A stretch of 64,000 nucleotides of DNA from Rossellomorea vietnamensis (GTDB lineage Bacteria > Bacillota > Bacilli > Bacillales > Bacillaceae_B). A program made the position numbers and the translations under genes. The notes below the pieces were generated by a model, which saw nothing but the letters and a program-made list of their open reading frames with translations, did no database searches and was not told the DNA's origin. The stretch is from contig NZ_CP104558.1 of NCBI RefSeq assembly GCF_025398035.1, positions 62,001-126,000 on the forward strand, read 5' to 3'. Shown here in pieces: positions 18,853 through 27,051 of the stretch (within the stretch, counting starts at the first letter, position 1; each line of letters opens with the position of its first letter).

Positions 18853-18913
18853 ATGACTCATCTCCTTAAAGGTTATCCCCTTTAGAATGCTCGGAGGAGA
18901 GAGGACATATGCA

Positions 18914-19816
18914 CTACTGATTCAATTCATAAAGGCGGTAATAACCGCTTTCCACTGGACGGCTGATATGAGGTTTCACCACGTCGATGGCAAGGGCGAG
19001 TTTCTCAAGGTCAACCCCTGTGGAAACCCCCATTTCCTCAAGCATATATACGACATCCTCCGTCGCGACATTCCCTGTTGCACCGGGGGCGAAAGGACAG
19101 CCTCCAAGACCGCCGGCACTTGTGTCGAAGCGGTCGATCCCCGCTTCGAGGGACGCAAGGATATTCGCCAGCGCCATCTTCCGGGTGTCATGGAAATGTG
19201 CTGTCAGCAATGTGCCGGGTAATTCTTTTTTCAATAATGCAAAGAGATGGTAGGCTTCAGACGGGTTGGCCCGCCCCACCGTATCAGCGACACTCAATTC
19301 ATCCACACCGAATGAAACGAATTCCTGACAAAGGGAAAGAGTAGCCTCAGGCAGGATCTTCCCTTCATATGGACAGTAGAAAGCGGTCGAAATGCAGGCT
19401 CTCACGAAATAGCCCTTTTCTTTCAGCTCCGCTATGAGGGGAGCCAGTCCTTTCATGGCTTCCTCACTCGTTTTATTAATGTTTTTTTGATTGAAGGAAT
19501 CGCTGACACCGACAAAGACGGCTACAGAACGGCATCCTGTTTCATAGACCCGCTCGATCCCCCTTTTATTTGGTGCAAGAACGATATCACGTGAATCCAT
19601 GGTCATGCAGGCATCGACAATCTCACCGGCATCCTGCATTTGTGGAACCCATTTAGGGGAAACAAACGAAGTCAGCTCCATTTCTTTCACACCTGATTGT
19701 TTCAACCGAAGGATAAATTCTTTTTTAACGTCCGTCGGGACAAAGTTCTTTTCATTTTGCAAGCCGTCTCTCGGACCGACTTCAATGATTGTGGCTTTTT
19801 TAGGTAAGTTCATCAT
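18914..19816 (-). CDS. hydroxymethylglutaryl-CoA lyase
   Basis: Cleaves 3-hydroxy-3-methylglutaryl-CoA to acetoacetate and acetyl-CoA, the last step of leucine degradation. A 300-residue TIM-barrel protein with all signatures: EVGPRDGLQNE at residues 12-22 (catalytic Arg and Asp), metal ligands in TAHFHDT, and the mobile cysteine loop GGLGGCPFAPGATGN with the active-site cysteine. A start at 19816 or the adjacent ATG 19813 both fit the GGGAGGAG ribosome site. It is divergent from the thiolase-CoA transferase operon, which would process the acetoacetate it forms. Confidence 0.95.
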   Translation of the reverse strand: MMNLPKKATIIEVGPRDGLQNEKNFVPTDVKKEFILRLKQSGVKEMELTSFVSPKWVPQMQDAGEIVDACMTMDSRDIVLAPNKRGIERVYETGCRSVAVFVGVSDSFNQKNINKTSEEAMKGLAPLIAELKEKGYFVRACISTAFYCPYEGKILPEATLSLCQEFVSFGVDELSVADTVGRANPSEAYHLFALLKKELPGTLLTAHFHDTRKMALANILASLEAGIDRFDTSAGGLGGCPFAPGATGNVATEDVVYMLEEMGVSTGVDLEKLALAIDVVKPHISRPVESGYYRLYELNQ

Positions 19817-19892
19817 TTCACTCCTCCCTCTCCATTTTAAGAAAATTTCGACATATAAATCAATATAAAAATTTTTTGACGAATTTAGAGGA

Positions 19893-19907
19893 ATTTAACC
19901 GCTTACA
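19893..19907 (+). promoter_or_regulatory. candidate CcpA cre site
   Basis: ATTTAACCGCTTACA fits the cre consensus WTGNAANCGNWNNCW with one mismatch (T for G). It lies between divergent HMG-CoA lyase and thiolase genes, where catabolite repression would make sense. Confidence 0.5.
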
Positions 19908-19987
19908 TAGAATGAGTTAAAGTGGAACTGTTTTATAGGTTATCAATAGGCAGGCACATCAGTCAGAAGAGAAAGGGAGGAAGAACG

Positions 19988-21175
19988 ATGTCGAATGAAG
20001 TTGTCATTGTGAGTGCAGTACGCACGGCCATCGGAAGCTTTAACGGATCTTTAAAAGGTATTTCCGCTCCGGAACTTGGAGCGATTGTCATTAAAGATGC
20101 CCTGGAGAAGGCTGGTTTAAGCGGTAATGAAGTGGATGAAGTGATCATGGGGAATGTGTTGCAGGCAGGATTGGGACAGAACCCGGCCCGTCAAGCATCC
20201 ATCAAAGCGGGACTGCCTGAACAGGTACCGGCCATGACAATTAATAAAGTGTGTGGATCAGGATTAAAAACGGTTCATCTCGCAACACAGGCAATCCTCG
20301 CAGGGGATGCAGATATCATCGTTGCAGGTGGAATGGAAAATATGAGTCAGGCTCCATATCTGTTACAGGGAGCAAGAGAAGGATACAAGATGGGGGACCA
20401 AAAAGTCGTCGACAGCATGATATCAGACGGTTTATGGTGTGCCTTTAATGATTACCATATGGGTGTGACGGCAGAAAATCTATGTGACCGTTACTCTCTG
20501 ACTCGGGAAGAACAGGACGAATTCGCTGCATGGAGTCAGCAAAAAGCTGCTGCAGCCATTGAATCAGGCCGATTTGATGATGAGATCGTTCCGGTTTCCA
20601 TCCCGCAGCGAAAAGGGGATCCGCTCGTGTTCAAACAGGATGAGTTCCCACGTAAAGGATCAACGGCGGAGAAGTTATCAGGTCTTCGGGCTGCCTTCAA
20701 AAAAGATGGCTCTGTGACAGCGGGTAATGCATCGGGCATCAATGATGGGGCCGCTGCTGTTGTCGTCATGTCCAGGAAGAAAGCAGACGAACTTGGCATC
20801 ACGCCTCTCGTGACGATCAAAGGGAATGCCAATGCAGGTGTAGACCCGAGTGTCATGGGGATCGGACCGGTTGCCGCCGTTAAAAAAGTATTGGAAAAAA
20901 CGAAGATGACAATGGAGGATATGGAATTGATTGAGGCCAATGAAGCATTTGCCGCTCAATCATTGGCGGTGGATAAAGAGCTTCAATTCAAAAAGGATGC
21001 CCTCAATGTGAACGGGGGAGCCATAGCACTTGGTCACCCGATTGGAGCCAGCGGTACACGGATCCTTGTGACGCTGATTCATGAGATGAAGAAAAGAGGC
21101 GTCCAAAACGGACTCGCTACCCTATGCATCGGTGGAGGACAGGGAGTAGCAACCGTTGTTGAACTTCATAAATAA
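19988..21175 (+). CDS. acetyl-CoA C-acetyltransferase (thiolase)
   Basis: A 395-residue type II thiolase. The acyl-accepting cysteine is in [10 protein letters not shown] (about residue 88), the acid/base histidine in GHPIGASG near residue 350, and the second cysteine in CIGGGQG. It interconverts acetoacetyl-CoA and two acetyl-CoA. ATG 19988 after GGGAGGAAG is the start; the open frame upstream is not coding-like. It heads an operon with the two CoA-transferase subunits 20 nt downstream, so here it most likely acts in the catabolic direction on acetoacetyl-CoA. B. subtilis paralogues are MmgA and YhfS. Confidence 0.93.
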   Translation: MSNEVVIVSAVRTAIGSFNGSLKGISAPELGAIVIKDALEKAGLSGNEVDEVIMGNVLQAGLGQNPARQASIKAGLPEQVPAMTINKVCGSGLKTVHLATQAILAGDADIIVAGGMENMSQAPYLLQGAREGYKMGDQKVVDSMISDGLWCAFNDYHMGVTAENLCDRYSLTREEQDEFAAWSQQKAAAAIESGRFDDEIVPVSIPQRKGDPLVFKQDEFPRKGSTAEKLSGLRAAFKKDGSVTAGNASGINDGAAAVVVMSRKKADELGITPLVTIKGNANAGVDPSVMGIGPVAAVKKVLEKTKMTMEDMELIEANEAFAAQSLAVDKELQFKKDALNVNGGAIALGHPIGASGTRILVTLIHEMKKRGVQNGLATLCIGGGQGVATVVELHK

Positions 21176-21195
21176 AGATTAGAGGAGGGACTACA

Positions 21196-21888
21196 ATGAA
21201 AGAAGTATACACTTCATATGACGAAGCGGTGGCAGATATTCACGATGGAGCAACCTTGATGGTTGGAGGATTTGGCCTGTGCGGGATCCCTGAAAAACTC
21301 ATTCTTGCCCTTGTGGAAAAAGGAGTGAAAAACCTGACCGTCATTTCAAATAACTGTGGAGTAGACGATTGGGGCCTGGGTTTATTATTGAAGAATAAGC
21401 AGATTGATAAGATGATAGGTTCCTATGTCGGGGAAAATAAAGAATTTGAAAGACAGGTATTATCGGGAGAACTTGAGGTGGAACTCGTTCCCCAAGGGAC
21501 GCTTGCGGAGAAGATCCGTGCAGGTGGTGCAGGGATCCCTGCCTTCTACACGCCTGCAGGAGTCGGGACACCGGTAGCGGAAGGAAAGGAAACCCGCACA
21601 TTTAATGGAAAAGAATATCTGCTGGAAGAAGCCTATACAGCCGACTTCTCACTTGTACGAGCGTGGAAGGCCGATAAGATGGGGAATCTGATTTATAACA
21701 AAACGGCGCAAAACTTTAATCCGATGATTGCAGCGGCGGGGAAAGTGACGATCGCCGAAGTGGAGGAGCTTGTGGAAATCGGGGACATCAACCCGAATGA
21801 AGTGCACACACCGAGCATCTACGTGCAGCGCCTGATACAGGCCGAGCAGGAAAAGCGGATTGAAAGAAGAACAGTGAGACAAGCATAG
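21196..21888 (+). CDS. scoA: 3-oxoacid CoA-transferase subunit A
   Basis: A 230-residue alpha subunit of a succinyl-CoA:3-oxoacid CoA-transferase. It has the type I signature [13 protein letters not shown] at about residues 22-34 and the [16 protein letters not shown] loop. With the B subunit it moves CoA from succinyl-CoA to acetoacetate, activating the ketone body. It lies between the thiolase and scoB with 20 and 18 nt spacing, so it is part of one transcript. The ribosome site AGAGGAGGG is strong. Confidence 0.93.
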   Translation: MKEVYTSYDEAVADIHDGATLMVGGFGLCGIPEKLILALVEKGVKNLTVISNNCGVDDWGLGLLLKNKQIDKMIGSYVGENKEFERQVLSGELEVELVPQGTLAEKIRAGGAGIPAFYTPAGVGTPVAEGKETRTFNGKEYLLEEAYTADFSLVRAWKADKMGNLIYNKTAQNFNPMIAAAGKVTIAEVEELVEIGDINPNEVHTPSIYVQRLIQAEQEKRIERRTVRQA

Positions 21889-21906
21889 AAGGGAGAGTGG
21901 AACGGG

Positions 21907-22569
21907 ATGGATCGTGCCAAAATGCGTGAAAGAATCGCAAGAAGAGCGGAAAAGGAAATAGAAGACGGTTTCTATGTCAACTTAGGGATAGGGATGCCTA
22001 CACTGGTAGCCAACTATATCACAGAAAACAAACAGGTTGTCCTTCAATCTGAAAACGGATTACTCGGAATCGGACCATATCCGGGTGAAAATGAAGTCGA
22101 TGCCGACCTCATCAATGCCGGAAAAGAGACCGTTACGGCGATTCCGGGCTCCTCTTACTTTGATAGCTCGGAGTCATTCGGAATGATCCGGGGAGGACAT
22201 ATTAATATTGCCATCCTTGGTGGAATGGAAGTAGCCGAAAACGGGGACCTTGCCAACTGGATGATCCCGGGGAAAATGATCAAAGGGATGGGTGGAGCGA
22301 TGGACCTCGTTCACGGTGCCCAGCGCATCATCGTCATCATGGAACATGTCAATAAGGCCGGGGAAAGCAAGATCCTGAAAGAATGCACCCTGCCCCTGAC
22401 GGGAAAAGGCGTCGTTGACCGCATCATAACGGACCGCGCCGTAATGGATGTAACGGAGGAAGGCTTACTGCTTCGCGAAGTGGCGAACGGCTTCTCTGTG
22501 GAGGATATCCAATCATCCACGGATGCGACGTTGATCGTAGGGGATGACGTAGTACTGGAAGCGTATTGA
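21907..22569 (+). CDS. scoB: 3-oxoacid CoA-transferase subunit B
   Basis: A 220-residue beta subunit. The catalytic glutamate sits in the [12 protein letters not shown] motif near residue 49, where the gamma-glutamyl-CoA intermediate forms; [15 protein letters not shown] and the [12 protein letters not shown] loops are also typical. Together with scoA and the thiolase it turns acetoacetate into two acetyl-CoA. ATG 21907 follows GGGAGAG. It is the last gene of the operon and ends at a terminator. Confidence 0.94.
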   Translation: MDRAKMRERIARRAEKEIEDGFYVNLGIGMPTLVANYITENKQVVLQSENGLLGIGPYPGENEVDADLINAGKETVTAIPGSSYFDSSESFGMIRGGHINIAILGGMEVAENGDLANWMIPGKMIKGMGGAMDLVHGAQRIIVIMEHVNKAGESKILKECTLPLTGKGVVDRIITDRAVMDVTEEGLLLREVANGFSVEDIQSSTDATLIVGDDVVLEAY

Positions 22570-22573
22570 TGGA

Positions 22574-22622
22574 GAGAGCCGGTTAGAAGGGGAGAGTACC
22601 TCTTTTGACCGGCTTTTTTTGA
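22574..22622 (+). terminator. Terminator of the thiolase-scoAB operon
   Basis: GAGCCGGT / ACCGGCT arms with an inner imperfect stem, followed by seven Ts. Confidence 0.8.
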
Positions 22623-22685
22623 GCCTGCCTTTTGACTAAAGTGGAAAAAAGATTTATAACTATGACAGATAGGGGGAATCAGAAC

Positions 22686-22916
22686 ATGTCCAAGAAAAAG
22701 AAACAGGAAGCCGAATTGACGTTGAAAAATTCCATCAACGGGGACATCTTCGAACAACTGAAACAGAAGAAGGCAGAGCTTGAAAAAGTAGAGTCTGTGA
22801 AGAAGGAAGAAGAGCGCCTCCGGAAAATGGAAGAGAAAAAACAGCGTGAGAAGAATAAAAGTTTCGAAGAGCTGTTGAATGAAAGTAATATGAATTGGAA
22901 GAACTATAAGGATTGA
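22686..22916 (+). CDS. yqkE: YqkE family protein (DUF3886)
   Basis: A 76-residue, highly charged coiled-coil protein (KKKKQEAELTLK to LEKVESVKKEEERLRKMEEKK) corresponding to B. subtilis YqkE. It carries no catalytic motif and has no known function. ATG 22686 has AGGGGG about 9 nt upstream. Its stop overlaps the ATG of the grpB-like gene (ATGCGG within GATTGATGCGG), so the two are probably translationally coupled, an association not seen in B. subtilis. Confidence 0.8.
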   Translation: MSKKKKQEAELTLKNSINGDIFEQLKQKKAELEKVESVKKEEERLRKMEEKKQREKNKSFEELLNESNMNWKNYKD

Positions 22917-23452
22917 TGCGGGATGTAAGAGTGGTGCCTCATCAAGCAGGCTGGCAGGAGAAATTTGAAAATGAAAAACGCAGTCTGAATAAGCTCCTTC
23001 CTGACGCAACCATCCATCATATCGGTTCAACCTCCGTGCCGGGTTTGGCTGCTAAGCCGATCATAGACATAATGATAGAAGTACCAAGCTTAGAGAGCGT
23101 TGATGAACGTAGAGAACAATTCAGGCAACTGGATTTTGTCGGAAAAGGTGAGAATGGCATCCCGAACCGCCGCTACTTCTATAAAGGAGAAGGGAATGAG
23201 AGAGCCGTACATCTTCATATTTTCCCTTATGGCATTGATCATGTAGTCAGGCACTTGGCGTTTCGTGATTATTTGAGGGGATTTGACAAGGAAGCCAAAC
23301 GATACGGTGACTTGAAATCAATGCTTGCAAAGAAGTTTCCGCATGATATGGATGGCTACATTCAAGGGAAGGATCAATTTGTGAAAGACCTTGAGGAAAA
23401 GGCGTTAAGCTGGTATGAAAAAATAAGCGGGCAGGGAACCAATAAACCCTGA
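22916..23452 (+). CDS. GrpB family protein (UPF0157, nucleotidyltransferase-like)
   Basis: A 178-residue GrpB-like protein. The conserved GSTSVPGLAAKPIIDIMIEV segment, with the GS and D-x-D-like residues of the nucleotidyltransferase fold, is at about residues 41-60. Further conserved segments are RRYFYKG and HLHIFPYG. The family is found alone or fused to dephospho-CoA kinase; its activity is not established. The ATG overlaps the yqkE stop codon. It converges with the aldo/keto reductase gene at a shared terminator. Confidence 0.85.
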   Translation: MRDVRVVPHQAGWQEKFENEKRSLNKLLPDATIHHIGSTSVPGLAAKPIIDIMIEVPSLESVDERREQFRQLDFVGKGENGIPNRRYFYKGEGNERAVHLHIFPYGIDHVVRHLAFRDYLRGFDKEAKRYGDLKSMLAKKFPHDMDGYIQGKDQFVKDLEEKALSWYEKISGQGTNKP

Positions 23453-23466
23453 CCCGCTTATTTTTA
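23425..23466. terminator. Terminator between grpB-like gene and yqkF
   Basis: AAGCGGGCAGGG / CCCTGACCCGCTT arms with a one-base bulge, then ATTTTTATT; A/T-rich on the other side as well. Confidence 0.82.
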
Positions 23467-23467
23467 T

Positions 23468-24391
23468 TCAGTCCCTATGTTGCTCATATCGTGATAATTT
23501 GGTTAGCTGTTTTAGCATGTCGAGCTCTTCGGAAGATAAAGGTCCCGCATTCACTGCGTTGATATTCTCCTGAAGCTGTTGAACGGAGCTTGCTCCCGGG
23601 ATGACAGCACCCACCGACTCATGAGCGAGAATATATTGAAGGGCAAGTTCGTTCATTGAACGGTTGTCCCCCAGTTTCCCATGGATGGACTTCAGTGTTT
23701 CTTCAAGCTCTTGATAAGAGTAGTCCAGATAGCCATCTTCCTTCATTTTCGCAGAAGCTTTAGACAGCATCTTTTCAGAAAGAAGCCCTTTTGCCAAAGG
23801 TCCCCGGGCTACGATGCTGACCTTATTTTCATCCAGCAGGTCCATCCACTCTTCCGGGCGGCGATCGAGTAAGCTGTACTGCATCATGACGCTGTCAATG
23901 GAAGAAGAACTTAGAAATCGCTTGATGACATTCGGCCGGATGGAAGAGATGCCGTAATGGCGAATCAGCCCTTCCTTCTTCAACTCTTCAAACGCTTCGA
24001 TCGTTTCTTCAAAATTGTCTTCGATCGTCCCTCCGTGAAGCTGGTAAAGATCGATATAGTCCACTTTTAAGCGGGATAGACTGTCCTTCACGGCAGACTT
24101 GATATAGGATTTGGAAGGGTCCCAGCGCCAGCCGTCTTCCACGTCATCCCAGCGATTTCCTACTTTTGTTGCAAGGATGATGTCGTCCCGGACATCACGG
24201 ATGGCGTTGCCGACGATTTCTTCGTTTTGCCCAAAATCATATAAATCAGCCGTATCAAGGTAATTGATACCATTTTCTAAAGCATGCTGCACAATTTCCT
24301 TCGCAGAACTCTCTTCGGTTCCAAGGGACATACAACCGAGTCCCATCTTTGATACTAATAAATCAGAGTTTCCAATCCGTCTTTTTTCCAT
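23468..24391 (-). CDS. yqkF: aldo/keto reductase (YqkF-like)
   Basis: A 307-residue NADPH-dependent aldo/keto reductase. Visible signatures are GLGCMSLG, the DTADLYDFGQNEEIVG active-site segment with Asp-Tyr, the catalytic lysine in ATKVG, QLHGGTIED with the histidine, and the C-terminal cofactor segment VIPGASSVQQLQEN. It is orthologous by position to B. subtilis YqkF; substrates are probably diverse carbonyls. It is convergent with the grpB-like gene and lies just downstream of mciZ on the same strand. Confidence 0.9.
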   Translation of the reverse strand: MEKRRIGNSDLLVSKMGLGCMSLGTEESSAKEIVQHALENGINYLDTADLYDFGQNEEIVGNAIRDVRDDIILATKVGNRWDDVEDGWRWDPSKSYIKSAVKDSLSRLKVDYIDLYQLHGGTIEDNFEETIEAFEELKKEGLIRHYGISSIRPNVIKRFLSSSSIDSVMMQYSLLDRRPEEWMDLLDENKVSIVARGPLAKGLLSEKMLSKASAKMKEDGYLDYSYQELEETLKSIHGKLGDNRSMNELALQYILAHESVGAVIPGASSVQQLQENINAVNAGPLSSEELDMLKQLTKLSRYEQHRD

Positions 24392-24470
24392 GGTATCCGT
24401 CCTTTCAACATTAGCACTCTCTATTATATTAACGAAAGTGAGGACGAATAAACAAAGAAAACGGTCGGAT

Positions 24471-24596
24471 TCAACGATTGGCGTCGATCCATTCCTTCAC
24501 AGTGGAGTACGTTAGACTATATTCCTTCAGCTTCGCCTTGATTTCCCATGCTTTCCCTACCAGGATGATCCGGTCCTTTTCAGCAATCACCTTCAA
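24471..24596 (-). CDS. mciZ: mother-cell inhibitor of FtsZ, MciZ
   Basis: A 41-codon gene with TTG start at 24596, six nt after GAGGTG. The product starts MKVIAEKDRIILVGKAWEI and continues KAKLKEYSLTYSTVKEWI. It aligns closely with B. subtilis MciZ (40 residues), sharing the LVGKAWEI-x-AKLKEY core and VK-x-WI end. MciZ is made in the mother cell under SigE and caps FtsZ filaments, blocking further Z-rings during sporulation. Its location between yqkF and nudF agrees with B. subtilis. A SigE-like -10 element CATACATT lies upstream at 24634-24641 (minus strand). Confidence 0.9.
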   Translation of the reverse strand: MKVIAEKDRIILVGKAWEIKAKLKEYSLTYSTVKEWIDANR

Positions 24597-24633
24597 GGGT
24601 TTTCACCTCGATCCTCGAATGGGATATGGTAAA

Positions 24634-24657
24634 ATGTATGAGGACAAGGTCGATGAC
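24634..24657 (-). promoter_or_regulatory. candidate SigE promoter of mciZ
   Basis: Minus-strand CATACATT (24634-24641) fits the SigE -10 consensus; TCATCGA about 11-13 nt upstream is only a weak -35 match. It lies about 38 nt before the mciZ start, overlapping the nudF 5' region. Confidence 0.45.
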
Positions 24658-24677
24658 AGAACAAGGAGAGTTGAACG

Positions 24678-25232
24678 ATGAAAAAATTCGAAGAAAAGAC
24701 GATTACAACAGAAACGATCTATCAAGGGAAAATCATTGATCTTCAAGTGGATGAAGTCGAGCTTCCAAACGGCAAGACATCCAAGCGGGAACTGATTAAG
24801 CACCCTGGGGCTGTAGCGGTCATCGCATTGACACCGGAAAGGAAAATAGTGATGGTGGAGCAGTACCGCAAAGCGTTGGAGAAATCCATCATCGAAATAC
24901 CTGCCGGAAAGCTTGAGCCGGGTGAAGAGCCGGATAAAACGGCCCTGCGGGAATTGGAAGAAGAAACAGGGTACGGATGTGAAAATCTGGAGCATCTTAT
25001 TTCGTTTTACACTTCACCTGGATTTGCGGATGAGCTCGTGCACTTGTATATCGCTCACGATATCCATCCCATCCTGGAGTCGAAAGAAACGGATGAAGAC
25101 GAATTTGTCGAGTTGATTGAAGTGACAGTAGAAGAGGCACTGCAACTTATTAAAGAACAGCGGATCTATGATGCGAAAACGGCTTATGCGGTTCAATATC
25201 TGCAGTTGCAGGGGCTTGTGGGAAAAGAGTGA
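24678..25232 (+). CDS. nudF: ADP-ribose pyrophosphatase
   Basis: A 184-residue Nudix hydrolase that splits ADP-ribose to AMP and ribose-5-phosphate. The Nudix box runs from GKLEPGEEPDKTALRE into LEEETGYG at about residues 77-100, with the metal-binding glutamates in REleEE. The preceding VEQYRKALEKSIIEIPAG segment is typical of ADP-ribose-specific members. It follows a strong AAGGAGAG site. Location next to yqkF and mciZ equals the B. subtilis arrangement. Confidence 0.93.
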   Translation: MKKFEEKTITTETIYQGKIIDLQVDEVELPNGKTSKRELIKHPGAVAVIALTPERKIVMVEQYRKALEKSIIEIPAGKLEPGEEPDKTALRELEEETGYGCENLEHLISFYTSPGFADELVHLYIAHDIHPILESKETDEDEFVELIEVTVEEALQLIKEQRIYDAKTAYAVQYLQLQGLVGKE

Positions 25233-25242
25233 ATGGTGAAGG

Positions 25243-25285
25243 AACGAAGCTGGACTCTGTTTGAGAAGGGTCCAGCTTCGTTTGG
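25243..25285 (+). terminator. Terminator of nudF
   Basis: CGAAGCTGGA / TCCAGCTTCG 10-bp arms with a 16-nt loop; only three Ts follow, so strength is uncertain. Confidence 0.6.
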
Positions 25286-25299
25286 GTAAAAATGGTAAA

Positions 25300-25410
25300 A
25301 GACGCAAAAAGATAAAAAAATGACGCAATTACACAGGTTTTTGACGCAATAAATAAAATAATGACGCAATTACTTGGATTATGACGCAATAAATGATTTA
25401 ATGACGGAAT
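25300..25410. repeat. Short tandem-spaced repeat, TGACGCAAT units at 20-21 bp period
   Basis: TGACGCAAT recurs at 25321, 25342, 25362 and 25382, with variant copies AGACGCAAA at 25300 and TGACGGAAT at 25402. Unit spacing is 21, 21, 20, 20 and 20 bp, close to two helical turns. The bases after each unit alternate between TAC and AAAT, so the array is really a 40-41 bp dimer. It lies in the nudF-acetyltransferase gap and encodes nothing evident. Confidence 0.8.
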
Positions 25411-25630
25411 TACGAACCTCTATCCAGCTTTTTAGAAGCAACTGCCGCCTCGCGTAAGAGCATATTCTATCAATCTTCTACATTTCCTTCAGTATTCAAC
25501 TGGAATTTTAACATCAAATACAAAATCAAAGGTCAAATTTACAAAAAGAAGAGAGCCTGATCTAATATTCACAAGCTCTACAATATCCGCAATCACCTGA
25601 ACCCAACCGCACAACCTGGCGAGTCACAAA
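25411..25630. other. Non-coding remainder of the nudF-acetyltransferase gap
   Basis: About 220 AT-rich bases with many short stops in all frames; no gene, promoter or further repeat recognised. Confidence 0.5.
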
Positions 25631-25651
25631 AAACGGCCAGGCCGCATGCGG
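25631..25651 (-). terminator. Terminator of the RimJ/RimL-type acetyltransferase gene
   Basis: Minus-strand CGGCC-T-GGCCG hairpin followed by TTTTTTG. Confidence 0.65.
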
Positions 25652-25654
25652 TAA

Positions 25655-26236
25655 TCAACTTTCAATCAGGTCCCCAAGAATTAGGGAATACACACACGTA
25701 TCACGTGCATCCGTCCCATTTTCATCAAGATGGTCATTCCTTAAAATCCCTTCAAGCTTGAACCCCAGTCTCTCGGGCACCCTCCGCGAGGCAGTGTTTC
25801 TCTCATCACAGCGGATTTCCACACGCTGACAGGAAAGGTCGTGGAGGGCGAAATGGGTCAACGAATTCACGGCTTCCACCATATATCCCTTTTTTGTGTG
25901 CTGTGAGATGAGCCAATACCCGATTTCCACTTTAGGAACGTCCCAGTCAATGCGGTGAAGTCCTGTGGATCCGATGAATTCATTTGTTTCTTTCAGATAG
26001 ATATGTAGGCGGATATCGGTCTTTTTAATGAACTCTGCATAGGATTCCCGTACGCCTGCCTCCACCTCTTCAAGGGTCTGTTCTTTCCGGGCAAAGGTCA
26101 GCCATGGTCTTAACGCATCCCGTGAATCTGCAATGGCACGAAACACGTCTGACCCGTCACCAGGCATGCATGGCCGAATATAAAGGCGTGGAGTTTCGAT
26201 CCGATCGGGAAATTCGATTAAGCTTGCCTTGGTCAT
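25655..26236 (-). CDS. GNAT family acetyltransferase, RimJ/RimL type
   Basis: A 193-residue acetyltransferase of the ribosomal-protein-alanine group. It shows the N-terminal ETPRLYIRPCMPGD strand, GSTGLHRIDWDVPKVEIGYWL core, the acetyl-CoA loop SQHTKKGYMVEAV near residue 115, and the ERLGFKLEGILRNDHLDENG C-terminal segment. Homologues acetylate the N-terminal residue of ribosomal proteins or diverse small targets; the target is unknown. It is a single gene on the minus strand between nudF and spoIIM, not part of the core B. subtilis order. Confidence 0.87.
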   Translation of the reverse strand: MTKASLIEFPDRIETPRLYIRPCMPGDGSDVFRAIADSRDALRPWLTFARKEQTLEEVEAGVRESYAEFIKKTDIRLHIYLKETNEFIGSTGLHRIDWDVPKVEIGYWLISQHTKKGYMVEAVNSLTHFALHDLSCQRVEIRCDERNTASRRVPERLGFKLEGILRNDHLDENGTDARDTCVYSLILGDLIES

Positions 26237-26301
26237 ATAATATTCCTCCCACTCAGGTTTCTATGATTATACGTTTATCCGAATGGAAGTTCAATAGAGT
26301 A

Positions 26302-26331
26302 GAATAAACCTCTCCAGCCTTACATATAGAT
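26302..26331 (+). promoter_or_regulatory. candidate SigE promoter of spoIIM
   Basis: GAATAAA (26302-26308), 14 nt, then CATATAGAT (26323-26331) approximates the SigE pattern; spoIIM is SigE-dependent in B. subtilis. Confidence 0.5.
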
Positions 26332-26361
26332 TAGTAATCGATATCTAGGAGGAGCACTGTG

Positions 26362-27015
26362 ATGCGTAAAAAAATATCAAATTCAAATCCACTCGTTCAA
26401 CATGTACAAGCACATTCCTCAATCTATTTATTTATCATTACATTGTTTTTAATGGGGATCATTTTTGGTGCGATTGTCGTGAATTCTTTATCATTTGCCC
26501 AAAAGGAGGACCTTTATTTCTATTTAAGTAAATTCTTCAGTGAGATGGAGGATGGAAGCATGACATCAGCGGAAGAACTCTTCCGTCAGAGTTTCCTCCA
26601 TAATGTGAAGTATCTCGGGTTGATGTGGCTCCTCGGGATCTCGATCATCGGGCTGCCCCTCATCTTCGTCCTTTTATTTATGAAGGGTGTCGTCGTTGGC
26701 TTTTCTGTCGGATTTCTTGTGAATCAAATGGGCTGGAGCGGATTTTTATTATCTTTTGTGAGCGTCCTTCCACAAAATATTATCATCATTCCGGCATTTA
26801 TTTTTATAGGTGCGATCAGCGCGAACTTCTCCCTGACACTGATCCGGAAGATCTTTATGAGGCAGTCGTCGTCCATGCAGTTCCAGATGATCCCGTTCCT
26901 CTCAAGATACGTCATCTTCATGGTGGTGGCCATCGGAATCGTCACCGTCGCCGCAAGTATTGAAGCCTATCTTTCACCTACTTTAATGGAAGCGGTCATA
27001 GGGAAAATAAAATAA
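26362..27015 (+). CDS. spoIIM: stage II sporulation protein M
   Basis: A 217-residue integral membrane protein of the DMP complex (SpoIID-SpoIIM-SpoIIP) that drives septal peptidoglycan hydrolysis and engulfment. Five hydrophobic helices are visible (about residues 22-43, 84-106, 108-130, 142-160 and 180-205). The GVVVGFSVGFLVNQMGW and SVLPQNIIIIPAF segments are family-typical. I take ATG 26362, 8 nt after AGGAGGAG, rather than GTG 26359. It is located before fur, as in B. subtilis. Confidence 0.93.
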   Translation: MRKKISNSNPLVQHVQAHSSIYLFIITLFLMGIIFGAIVVNSLSFAQKEDLYFYLSKFFSEMEDGSMTSAEELFRQSFLHNVKYLGLMWLLGISIIGLPLIFVLLFMKGVVVGFSVGFLVNQMGWSGFLLSFVSVLPQNIIIIPAFIFIGAISANFSLTLIRKIFMRQSSSMQFQMIPFLSRYVIFMVVAIGIVTVAASIEAYLSPTLMEAVIGKIK

Positions 27016-27045
27016 AATGATTATTATATAAGAATCATTTTATTT
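27010..27045. repeat. Perfect AT-rich inverted repeat between spoIIM and fur
   Basis: AAATAAAATGATT (27010-27022) and AATCATTTTATTT (27033-27045) are perfectly complementary 13-bp arms with a 10-nt spacer. It overlaps the spoIIM stop. It may act as a weak terminator or a protein-binding dyad. Confidence 0.6.
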
Positions 27046-27051
27046 GTTTGA

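Noticed and set aside
22311-23030. A 239-codon minus-strand open frame across scoB, yqkE and the grpB-like gene
   Set aside because: Spans three real genes and a terminator on the other strand; low-complexity Phe/Leu translation mirrors Lys/Glu codons of yqkE.
25300-25410. CRISPR-like array
   Set aside because: Repeat units are only 9 bp, spacers of 11-12 bp are partly conserved, and no cas genes are near.
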